Assembly (NCBI GenBank): GCA_947167715.1
Contig: CAMVJD010000001.1
Span: 62,001 to 126,000 of the forward strand
Origin: an uncultured Eubacteriaceae bacterium
Lineage (GTDB): Bacteria; Bacillota; Clostridia; Lachnospirales; CAG-274
Direction of reading: 5' to 3'
DNA length: 64,000 bases
In this document: in pieces, positions 54,006 to 62,302 of the stretch
Layout of the letters: each line of letters begins with the position of its first letter
How positions within the stretch are numbered: position 1 is the stretch's first letter
Notes under the pieces: model-generated
The model's input: only the letters and a program-made list of their open reading frames with translations
Database searches by the model: none
What the model was told of the DNA's origin: nothing
Position numbers and translations under genes: made by a program

Positions 54006-56602
54006 CTCACTCCCTTTTCAGAACTTGCTTTTTCATTTTCGATAACTTCATCCAATTTCGTTGTCATCATCTTATAGAGCTGCGTATCGTTAGGGAAGTT
54101 ATCCAAGAACGGAATTATTGCCTTGCCCGCAAAAAGCAAGCCTTGTCCCGCATTTGCCGAAGTGACATAATCAAGCTGATTGCTTGATATGTTAAGTAAC
54201 TCGGCAAGTTTAACTCTGTCGCTTGTTGCTTGATTAAGCATCATAATATAATCGCTGTTTGAGAGCATTTTTCTTGCAAGGTCACTTTCGAGCAAATCTT
54301 CAACATTTTGCGTAATTCCCGTACATATACCGCCGTATTTACGGGCGCGTTTCCATAAGGACGACAAAAACCTTGCCGAAAATTGATTGCTGAAAAGCAA
54401 ATGCGCTTCATCGACAACTATCCAAGTCTTTTTACCCAAAGCACGGTTTGTTGTAACTCTGTTCCAAATTTGGTCGAGTATGACAAGCATACCGAGGGTT
54501 TTTATTTGGTCGCCAAGCTCCTTGATGTCAAATACAACAAATCTGTTGCTTATATCGACATTTGTGCGATGTGCAAACAAATTAAAACTACCCGAAGTAT
54601 ACAGACCGAGGGCTTTTAACATATTTTCTTTTTCGCGTTCAAGCTCTTTGTCTTTGACATCGCGTAACGCATTATAAAAATCAACCAAAGTCGGCATACC
54701 CGTTTTGGGATTTTTAAAGTATTTTTCATACGTTTTCGATAATGCTATATCGACAAGCGTTCTTTCGCCGCCCGATAAGCCCGCGCCGCTTTCCTTTGTT
54801 ACTATGACATCACAGAGAGAAAAAATAAATTCCGTCTTGAAAACAAGCGGATTTTCGCTGTTGTCAATATCATCTTCATCATCGCCACCGCCCGAATAAT
54901 CCCAAGATATATCAAGCGGATTGAAATAGGTATTTGTATCGTTACTTATCTTGATTATTTCGCCGCCAAAATTACGGCAGAGGTTGCCATACTCGGACTC
55001 AGGGTCGATAACAAGTATCTCATCGCCCGTAGACAAAAGCGCGTTCACAAGCTCGCGTTTTGTTGCGAACGATTTACCCGACCCAGGCGTACCGAGAACG
55101 AAACCCGCAGGGTTTTTCAGACCTTTACGATTAAAGAAAATCAGATTACGGCTTATTGCATTAAGCCCGTAATACATACCGTTTTCCTCGAACAATTCTT
55201 GTGTCGTGAACGGTATAAATATAGCCTGCGAAACGCTTGTGAGCGTTCTTCTTATGCCTATATCCATTTTGCCTATTGGCAGGGTTGCGTTAAGTCCCGA
55301 CTCTTGTTCATAAGCAAGAGGGGCTAACTCGCATCCGTTCTTTCGGGCTACACCTTTTAATTTTTCGACATTGCTCTTTAACTCGTCCTTATCCTTTGCC
55401 GAAGTAAAAACAATAATCGCGCCCTTGAACATACGCTGATTACGATTTTGCAAATCGTCAAGAAAACGTGTGCCGCCCTCCATAGAGTGCTTTAAGCCCT
55501 GTGTTATCATATCGGGGTCAACCATCTGCTGCATAAGTTTTTGCTGTTGGTTCATTTTTTCCTGTTCCATCAACGCGATTTTCATTTGCACCTTTTCAAG
55601 TGCCGTTGCATTATCAACGCTGTTTGTGTGTATGGAAATGGTAACATTGCACGGAATATCCGTTAACTCACTTATCAGCTTATCGGTCATTTCGGTCGGG
55701 AACTTTTTTATCATAAGAACTTGTCCCCAATAATCGCCAAATTCAAAAAGAATTTGCTTCTCGCCGTAAGGACGGAAATTAAAGTCATACGGAGCGATAA
55801 AGGACTTTGTTGTTAAGCCCGAACTTATAAGATAGTCGTAGTCGAACTTTAACGGCTCATCGGGATTGAGGATACTGTTCATAAAATTGAGCCTTTGTTC
55901 TCCCGACAATGGTGTAACATCACAGCCCAAACTTCGCATTTGGCTTGTAATATCCGTTTCAAGACGAATAAGTACGGGGAGAGCTTCTTTGTAACTTTCG
56001 GCTTTAATGGAAAACGTAATATACTTTTCCTTGATGATACTGTTTTGCCCTTGAACAGCTTTTTTTAGCAGCATTTCATTATATTCTCGGCGGTAAAGGT
56101 CAAGCTCGTCATTTTTCAAAGGTAAAAGCATCTGCTGTTTAAAAGCATCTTTGTCAATACGGCGGTTATGTACGCTTATTTGTACATTGACATCGGGGTC
56201 GAAATAATTGAGGACTTCACAATACTTTGAAAATATTTCGATTTGCTCGTCTTGTTGAGCCACCTTATAGTTAATGTCGCTAAATTTAAGCGTTTTTGAA
56301 AACATATCGTCCGTAATTTGGCAAACGCCATCGTCAAACATATACTTATACTTTAACGTATTTTGTGCCGTATACGGCGCGGCTTCTTTTTTAAGCTGCT
56401 TTTTCTGCTTTTCGTTTTGCTTCTTTAAGGCTTCTTCTCTTTGCTTTAATGCTCTGTAGTGCTGCCTTTCTCTTTCTTTTGCGGCTTTTCTCTGTGATTT
56501 CAGCTGTGCTATATTCTGTTGTACGGCTTTCTCTCTTTCCTTTTTTGCTTTCTTTTTGTCCTTTTCTGTTACGAGAAACAACCTTTTTACCCCCTTTTCC
56601 AT
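54002..56602 (-). CDS. virB4: VirB4/TraE-like conjugation ATPase
   Basis: NPAGFVLGTPGSGKSFATKRELVNALL; EILVIDPESEYGNLCRNFGGEIIKI; TWIVVDEAHLLFSN; GGICTGITQNVEDLL. Confidence 0.93.
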   Translation of the reverse strand: MEKGVKRLFLVTEKDKKKAKKEREKAVQQNIAQLKSQRKAAKERERQHYRALKQREEALKKQNEKQKKQLKKEAAPYTAQNTLKYKYMFDDGVCQITDDMFSKTLKFSDINYKVAQQDEQIEIFSKYCEVLNYFDPDVNVQISVHNRRIDKDAFKQQMLLPLKNDELDLYRREYNEMLLKKAVQGQNSIIKEKYITFSIKAESYKEALPVLIRLETDITSQMRSLGCDVTPLSGEQRLNFMNSILNPDEPLKFDYDYLISSGLTTKSFIAPYDFNFRPYGEKQILFEFGDYWGQVLMIKKFPTEMTDKLISELTDIPCNVTISIHTNSVDNATALEKVQMKIALMEQEKMNQQQKLMQQMVDPDMITQGLKHSMEGGTRFLDDLQNRNQRMFKGAIIVFTSAKDKDELKSNVEKLKGVARKNGCELAPLAYEQESGLNATLPIGKMDIGIRRTLTSVSQAIFIPFTTQELFEENGMYYGLNAISRNLIFFNRKGLKNPAGFVLGTPGSGKSFATKRELVNALLSTGDEILVIDPESEYGNLCRNFGGEIIKISNDTNTYFNPLDISWDYSGGGDDEDDIDNSENPLVFKTEFIFSLCDVIVTKESGAGLSGGERTLVDIALSKTYEKYFKNPKTGMPTLVDFYNALRDVKDKELEREKENMLKALGLYTSGSFNLFAHRTNVDISNRFVVFDIKELGDQIKTLGMLVILDQIWNRVTTNRALGKKTWIVVDEAHLLFSNQFSARFLSSLWKRARKYGGICTGITQNVEDLLESDLARKMLSNSDYIMMLNQATSDRVKLAELLNISSNQLDYVTSANAGQGLLFAGKAIIPFLDNFPNDTQLYKMMTTKLDEVIENEKASSEKGVS

Positions 56603-56999
56603 TTTGCTCCGAAACAGCCATTTGTTCGGCTAATTCTTCTTTTTTTACTTCGTTATAAACATCGTAATATTTGAGTATTTCAATCGGAACACCCTCGGTG
56701 TCGTTTTCCTCTGTGCCATAGCTTCTTTCGGCTTTTCCGAAATTTGCTTTAAACCATATCTTTGAAAACTTGTCAAAGGTATAACCGTCCTTTTTTACAA
56801 AGCCTATCAGCCCTGCGGGTGCAGCCGCAAGCATCGCGCCATACATCGCAACATCTTGGCTTACTCCTTTTAAAAGGAAAAACATAGGAACTGCACAGCC
56901 TATCGCAAGACTTCCGAAAATAAGCTGCCGTCCCGATAGACCCATAATGATTTTACCTTGATAATCTTCGATTTCCATAGGTATTTTTACGCTTATCAT
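56391..56999 (-). CDS. PrgI-family protein
   Basis: VKIPMEIEDYQGKIIMGLSGRQLIFGSLAIGCAVPMFFLLKGV...AAAPAGLIGFVKKDGYTFDKF. Confidence 0.85.
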   Translation of the reverse strand: MISVKIPMEIEDYQGKIIMGLSGRQLIFGSLAIGCAVPMFFLLKGVSQDVAMYGAMLAAAPAGLIGFVKKDGYTFDKFSKIWFKANFGKAERSYGTEENDTEGVPIEILKYYDVYNEVKKEELAEQMAVSEQNGKGGKKVVSRNRKGQKESKKGKRESRTTEYSTAEITEKSRKRKRKAALQSIKAKRRSLKEAKRKAEKAA

Positions 57000-57013
57000 C
57001 TATTTTCCCTCCG

Positions 57014-57898
57014 TTATGTTGCATTTAATAATGATTTTGAGAGTTTGCCCGAACTTAAAACAGCCGAAACCAATATGCCGTAAAAAATCAACATTTTTAA
57101 CATTGCACCACAAAATGCGCCTGCCGTTAATGGAACAGGATTTCCAGCAGCATCTACCATACTTAAAGCGTTAGCAAAAATATCTGTTTTTAAAAGATTG
57201 GTATTTAGTAAATTGTAAATTTTAAATGCTGCCAAAATGATAGCACCCGACATACACGCTGCCGCGTAAGATTTTAGGTAATTAAAAGCTGTATGTTTAA
57301 ATTCTTGACTCGGTAAAGTTGCTAATGGGATTGGGGCAAAAACGGTCATTATATATATTGAAAAAACACGATAAATAACAAAAGCATTTAACAGTATGCG
57401 TAATGCTGAAAACAAAAACCATATATTCATCATAATGATATAACAAACTATTTGACTAATCATATCCATACTGGATATTGCTGAAACAACATCAAGTGCA
57501 GAAAAATCAAAAGTTTTAACCTGCCCGTAAGCAATACTTGTAGCAAAATCTGCCATAACCAAATTTATGCCCTCTAACACAACACGAAGATGACAATATA
57601 AAAATGTGATTATGACCCATCTAATTAGTATGGTTGCGGGAATATTTATGCCCATCATACCTTGTCCTGCGTTATCCATACGCTGAATAATGCCAACTAT
57701 TTCCATAAGCATAAAAATAGTAAGTATTGCTGCTCCTATCGGAAATGCCGAGTCGGTCATTATTTTAACAACCGCTGTCCAAATAGCACCACCTTTATAT
57801 GATGCCGCAGCAGTCGTAATGCTTTCGTAAAATGATAAATCGGCATCGCCATTTAATAAGTCGTTGATAATGTATTCAATTATTCCTCCGCTACCCAT
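57014..57898 (-). CDS. VirB6/TrbL-like conjugal transfer membrane protein
   Basis: Multi-TM; GMMGINIPATILIRWVIITFLYCHLRVVLEGINLVMADFATSI; synteny. Confidence 0.8.
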   Translation of the reverse strand: MGSGGIIEYIINDLLNGDADLSFYESITTAAASYKGGAIWTAVVKIMTDSAFPIGAAILTIFMLMEIVGIIQRMDNAGQGMMGINIPATILIRWVIITFLYCHLRVVLEGINLVMADFATSIAYGQVKTFDFSALDVVSAISSMDMISQIVCYIIMMNIWFLFSALRILLNAFVIYRVFSIYIMTVFAPIPLATLPSQEFKHTAFNYLKSYAAACMSGAIILAAFKIYNLLNTNLLKTDIFANALSMVDAAGNPVPLTAGAFCGAMLKMLIFYGILVSAVLSSGKLSKSLLNAT

Positions 57899-57970
57899 AT
57901 ATTTATCCTCCTTATGGTTTAGGAACGGAGCGCGGCATTATGCCTGCGCCCGTCCTAAACCGAAATAATA

Positions 57971-58375
57971 TTAAAGTACGCGGCTTATATCTTCTGTTAT
58001 AGTATAAGGTGTTGCCGATGCTGTAGGAGCTGCGCCAGAACCCATACTTAAATCTGTGTTGTTGATAAGTGCTGATGCGGCAATAATAACTGCGCCACCA
58101 ACTATCTGCCATATTGCACCCTGCATACCGGGACCATTATGGTCTTTAATGGCAATACCTAACTGTACAAGACCCCAAACTGCCCACAAAGTGCCGCCTG
58201 CGCCTGCCGCTTTGGATAATAAACCTTTTGCGCTTTCGAGCGTGGTAGCAGCAAATGTAGGAACAATCATAATTACAAACGCAAATATTATTGTCATTAC
58301 GATTAAATTACACGCTTTGCTTGTTAAAAAGCTCTTTTTAGCTTCTTTGTTTTTTCTTTTGCTTAATAAGTACAT
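57971..58375 (-). CDS. Maff2-like small membrane protein
   Basis: Two TM, AGAGGTLWAVWGLVQLGIAIKDHNGPGMQGAIWQIVGGAVIIAASALI; adjacent to VirB6. Confidence 0.75.
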   Translation of the reverse strand: MYLLSKRKNKEAKKSFLTSKACNLIVMTIIFAFVIMIVPTFAATTLESAKGLLSKAAGAGGTLWAVWGLVQLGIAIKDHNGPGMQGAIWQIVGGAVIIAASALINNTDLSMGSGAAPTASATPYTITEDISRVL

Positions 58376-58507
58376 TGGAATAAATCCCCCTTAATTATAA
58401 TTTTTTTTGTTTTTTTGTAAGCTCTTTTTATTTTCGTGGATAATCGGTTATTGTTAAGGTGGTCGCACCATAAAAATTGACATAATCAATCTCCTTTCTC
58501 ACAACAA

Positions 58508-58536
58508 AAAAGTGTTCTCATTGTGAGAACACTTTT
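58508..58536. repeat. SHNE palindrome copy 20 (intergenic)
   Basis: aaaagtgttctcattgtgagaacactttt. Confidence 0.9.
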
Positions 58537-58595
58537 GGAACGACATTTATTATGTAAAAACTCGCGTTTCACGAGAATTTAACCGATATTTATTA

Positions 58596-58623
58596 AAAAG
58601 TGTTTCACTGTGAGAACACTTTT
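58596..58623. repeat. SHNE palindrome copy 21 (intergenic, degenerate)
   Basis: aaaagtgtttcactgtgagaacactttt. Confidence 0.85.
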
Positions 58624-58632
58624 CTTTAATAT

Positions 58633-60543
58633 TTAAGCTCCTTTTTCCTCGTCTGATGCGGCTGCTTCGGTCAGAATATCATCAACAGATACGTTTTCTT
58701 CATCATCGAAACCGATATTATCTATTGTTGAGGTCGATATTTCTTCTTGCTTAACAGCATCGGCAATTTTTTTGCGATACTCATTGACATCAAAAATATT
58801 ATTGCTGTCAAAATCGGCAAGTTTTTTATAATTCTTATGTGACTTAATATCAAATTTACGCGATTTAAAGGGCTTAACGCCGCGAATAAACAATAAGCAC
58901 TCCGAATTATCGAGCAAGCCGACTTCGGCAGGCGTGATAAGCTCACGCGCTATAATTTGGTCGTTTACTGAAAAACTGCCGTTTTGTCCTTTTTGGGTGC
59001 TTGTGCCTTTATGGTCTATTGTCGTTTTACCAACTTTTTCGGAAACAGACTTCATTGTTTCGTCCTCGCCCGAGCCGAGGAAAAGCATAGTATCGCAGTT
59101 ACCGACAATAGTGCCTGCTTGCTTGTCGTACAAGCCTTTAAGCTGTGCCATATTTTGAATAATAACATCCGCAGAAATTTCTCGACTTCGGATAGTGGCT
59201 ATAAGTTTTTCAAAATCGGGTATCTGCCCGATATTTGCAAACTCGTCCAATAAGCAACGAACGTGAACAGGCAGCTTGCCGTTATATTCGTTATCCGCTT
59301 TATTACATAAAGTATTAAAAAGCTGCGTGTAAAGCATACCCGCAAGGAAGTTGAACGTAGACGATGTATCATCAATTATGATAAATAACGCTGTCTTACA
59401 AACGCCTATCGAGCCAAGTTCCATTTCATCGCGTTCGGTCAAATCACGCAAGGCTTTTATATCAAATGGCGCAAGGCGAACGCCACAGCTAATCAAAATA
59501 GATTTTGCGGTCTTACCTGCCGCCATTTTGTATTTTTTGTATTGTAATACTGCATAGTGGTCGGGTTTTGGTTTTTTCGCTTCAGACTTTATCTCGTTGC
59601 CGTCCTTGTCATAATCAGTCAACCACGAATTTATATCAATACCGTTTAATTCGCACATATCTTTTGTACCGTATTCCAATTCTTCAAACATAAGGTCAAC
59701 GGCGTTTTTAAAGGTCTCATCGTCCTCTCGGACTTCCATACTGTTTAGAATTTCCAAAACCGCACCAAAATTGCGCTGTTCTTCGGGAAATTCATAGTAT
59801 ACAAAGGCGATAAGTGCTTGATATAACAATTTTTCGGCTTTTACCCAAAAATCTTGTTTTTCGCTCTTATCTCCGCAGTTTTTTATTATTAAATCTGCGA
59901 GTTTAAGTATATCTTCCTCATTTTTTATGTACATAAAAGGGTTATAGTGCATAGATTTTGTAAAATCTATAAGATTAAGCACCTTTATGTTGTAATTGTT
60001 TTCGGCAAGCATCTTGCCACATTCGAGAATAACCGTTCCTTTTGGGTCGGTTATTACATAAGATGTGTGCATCTGCATTAAATTTGGTTTTAAGAAAAAT
60101 CGGGTTTTACCCGAACCAGAGCCGCCGACAACTAAAACATTATTGTTTCGCATTGTTTTACGACCATTAAGGCTCATTCGTTCGGTCTGCGTAAAAAGCA
60201 TATTGTTTTCATACTTGCTGTCGATATATTTACCTATATCCGAGGAAGTACCCCATTTAGCCGAGCCGTGTTCAACGCCGACCATATAATTATTTCGTCT
60301 TGTAGCATACAAAAGTATTGCCAATGCGCCGCCTACTGCGGCTATTGCGCCCCAAATTAAATCAGGGACGGCAAGTGATAAATGAATATCCGTATATAAT
60401 GTATTAAGGTTATCGTTGATAATACCCATCATATTCCCTATATCTTCGTTTGGATGTGCGTGATACAATTCGCCAAAACGGTCGCCAATATAGAACACAA
60501 CAATCAAAAGGATAATAGCAAATATGATATTTTCTTTTTTCAA
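58633..60543 (-). CDS. virD4: VirD4/TraG-type coupling protein
   Basis: NNNVLVVGGSGSGKTRFFLKPNLMQMHTSYVITDPKGTVI; VRCLLDEFANIGQIPDFEKLIATIRSREISADVIIQNMAQLKGLY. Confidence 0.95.
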   Translation of the reverse strand: MKKENIIFAIILLIVVFYIGDRFGELYHAHPNEDIGNMMGIINDNLNTLYTDIHLSLAVPDLIWGAIAAVGGALAILLYATRRNNYMVGVEHGSAKWGTSSDIGKYIDSKYENNMLFTQTERMSLNGRKTMRNNNVLVVGGSGSGKTRFFLKPNLMQMHTSYVITDPKGTVILECGKMLAENNYNIKVLNLIDFTKSMHYNPFMYIKNEEDILKLADLIIKNCGDKSEKQDFWVKAEKLLYQALIAFVYYEFPEEQRNFGAVLEILNSMEVREDDETFKNAVDLMFEELEYGTKDMCELNGIDINSWLTDYDKDGNEIKSEAKKPKPDHYAVLQYKKYKMAAGKTAKSILISCGVRLAPFDIKALRDLTERDEMELGSIGVCKTALFIIIDDTSSTFNFLAGMLYTQLFNTLCNKADNEYNGKLPVHVRCLLDEFANIGQIPDFEKLIATIRSREISADVIIQNMAQLKGLYDKQAGTIVGNCDTMLFLGSGEDETMKSVSEKVGKTTIDHKGTSTQKGQNGSFSVNDQIIARELITPAEVGLLDNSECLLFIRGVKPFKSRKFDIKSHKNYKKLADFDSNNIFDVNEYRKKIADAVKQEEISTSTIDNIGFDDEENVSVDDILTEAAASDEEKGA

Positions 60544-60561
60544 AAAAATCTCCCTCCCGTT

Positions 60562-60590
60562 AAAAGTGTTCTCATTGTGAGAACACTTTT
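60562..60590. repeat. SHNE palindrome copy 22 (intergenic)
   Basis: aaaagtgttctcattgtgagaacactttt. Confidence 0.9.
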
Positions 60591-60874
60591 TACTTACGTT
60601 TATTGTTATATTCGATTAAATCCGATAAATCAAAGTGTAGTTTTTCCCACATAAAAAGCTGATATTCTTTAAAAGCATTGCTATTTTTAGGGTCATAGTC
60701 CTTAAATTTTTCGTCTACTTCGGTAAAAAATTCTTCGTATGTAATACCTTGTTTTTGGCATTGCTCCGATAGTATATCTTCGACAATCGGACCCCAAAGA
60801 TTATCGTTTACAAATTTTTTGTTGTATTTCATCATTTCTTCTTGTGTTTCAAATATGCAGGGTGCAGTTTTCAT
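60590..60874 (-). CDS. hypothetical protein
   Basis: ORF in transfer operon. Confidence 0.6.
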   Translation of the reverse strand: MKTAPCIFETQEEMMKYNKKFVNDNLWGPIVEDILSEQCQKQGITYEEFFTEVDEKFKDYDPKNSNAFKEYQLFMWEKLHFDLSDLIEYNNKRK

Positions 60875-61130
60875 TTTGTTTCGCCTTTCTTAAATTATTT
60901 AATAATGCTTTCCTTTTCGATAATAAATATTGTTCCGTGCCGTAATTAAGCATTGACAGGGAACAGTTCGCCTGCTTGTTTTGATATTGCATCAGCAGGC
61001 TTTCAGTCGTTGAAATGCTTTCAACAAGCAGCTTTTCAAGTATTTCTTTTTCTTTGGAGCTTAATTTTATAAGCTCCGTCATAGACGGAGTATGCTCCAA
61101 AAAATAAATATCTGTGATTTTGGTGTTCAT
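60849..61130 (-). CDS. hypothetical protein
   Basis: ORF with AGGAGG RBS. Confidence 0.6.
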   Translation of the reverse strand: MNTKITDIYFLEHTPSMTELIKLSSKEKEILEKLLVESISTTESLLMQYQNKQANCSLSMLNYGTEQYLLSKRKALLNNLRKAKQNENCTLHI

Positions 61131-61141
61131 AATATCCTCCT

Positions 61142-61170
61142 AAAAGTGTTCTCACAATGATAACACTTTT
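61142..61170. repeat. SHNE palindrome copy 23 (intergenic)
   Basis: aaaagtgttctcacaatgataacactttt. Confidence 0.9.
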
Positions 61171-61712
61171 TAAATTGCCCCAATATCCTTATGCTTTGTA
61201 GGCGTAGCCCTATCAGAATGTCGTTCTTTGAGCTTGTTTGCTTCACGTTTGGCGCGACTAACAACATTTGTGATACTTTCAGCGGCACGTACGCGCTGTT
61301 CTTTAGTCATTGATTTTTTGTCAAGTTTTGCTTGTACAGATTTTTGACATTTGGGCAAAAGCTCGTCCATAAGGGATGCGTTCGCCTTTGTGACAATAAT
61401 ATCAAATTTACCATTGCCGTTACTTGTTTTAACAAAGTCTTGATTATAACTTTTTAATTTTTTTGATAATTCATTTGCAAGATTAGCATCTAAATCTTGC
61501 ATTTTATATATTCCTTGATTTCTATGCTTGCGCATAAAACTTTTTACATTTTTTGCGGGAGCATTTTCTTTTTTCGAGTTTCCGTAATTTTTTAGCTGTT
61601 CTTTCTTTTTTTCGACATCGTTAAGAATTATTCCCAACAATTTTGATAAAAGTTTCTTAACGACACCGATATGCTCTTTTTGCATTTCATCTTGCATATA
61701 ATCACTCCTCAT
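61170..61712 (-). CDS. ICE accessory protein, possibly PcfB/DUF3801-like
   Basis: Position upstream of virD4; KSFMRKHRNQGIYKMQDLDANLANELSKKLKSYNQDFVKT...; family tentative. Confidence 0.5.
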   Translation of the reverse strand: MRSDYMQDEMQKEHIGVVKKLLSKLLGIILNDVEKKKEQLKNYGNSKKENAPAKNVKSFMRKHRNQGIYKMQDLDANLANELSKKLKSYNQDFVKTSNGNGKFDIIVTKANASLMDELLPKCQKSVQAKLDKKSMTKEQRVRAAESITNVVSRAKREANKLKERHSDRATPTKHKDIGAI

Positions 61713-62302
61713 TTTCGGTTTGCAAGCTGCGCGGCGACTCTTTTAGCCCTGCTTAATATCGTATTTGCGTATATTGTTTTTTGTTTTTTCGTTTCTTCCG
61801 TGTTTTCTTGTGCTGTGTTTTGTGTTCTGCTGCCATCGGCAAACTTTATGTCAAGTTCTCCGACAACAATTCTATCTCTTTTTTCGAGTTCTTCTTTGGC
61901 TTCTCTCTTTTCTGTTTCGTCTAATTCGCGTTTGGCTGCTGTTATAGCATCGCCCTCGTTTTCTCCGTCCTCCTTTTCTGCAAAAATATCGTTTATAAGG
62001 GCTTTGACCTTACTGTAATTATTGATTTTTACAGCATATTCAAGGATAAATTCCTTTTCGTCCTCGGTCAGACCGTATTCGGGCTGATACGAAACACCTG
62101 TTTTATCTTCGTAGTAGGCTTCAATCTCGCTTATTTCCGCTGTTCCAAACATCAACCCGTTCAATGCTGTTATGTCATATTCGACAAGTGTGATAAGCAG
62201 CTGTGCTTTTGCTACGCAGTCGTCATATTCACTCAATTTGTCTTTAACGCAGGCAGCAAGCAGATTTTCAATGTTAAAAGCAACATCAAACATTAGCTGC
62301 AC
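61709..62302 (-). CDS. hypothetical protein
   Basis: ORF overlapping repA by 17 bp. Confidence 0.6.
   Translation of the reverse strand: MQLMFDVAFNIENLLAACVKDKLSEYDDCVAKAQLLITLVEYDITALNGLMFGTAEISEIEAYYEDKTGVSYQPEYGLTEDEKEFILEYAVKINNYSKVKALINDIFAEKEDGENEGDAITAAKRELDETEKREAKEELEKRDRIVVGELDIKFADGSRTQNTAQENTEETKKQKTIYANTILSRAKRVAAQLANRK

Noticed and set aside
17871-61170. SHNE palindromes as a CRISPR array
   Set aside because: Spacing is irregular (0.1-8 kb) and spans known genes; no cas genes seen.
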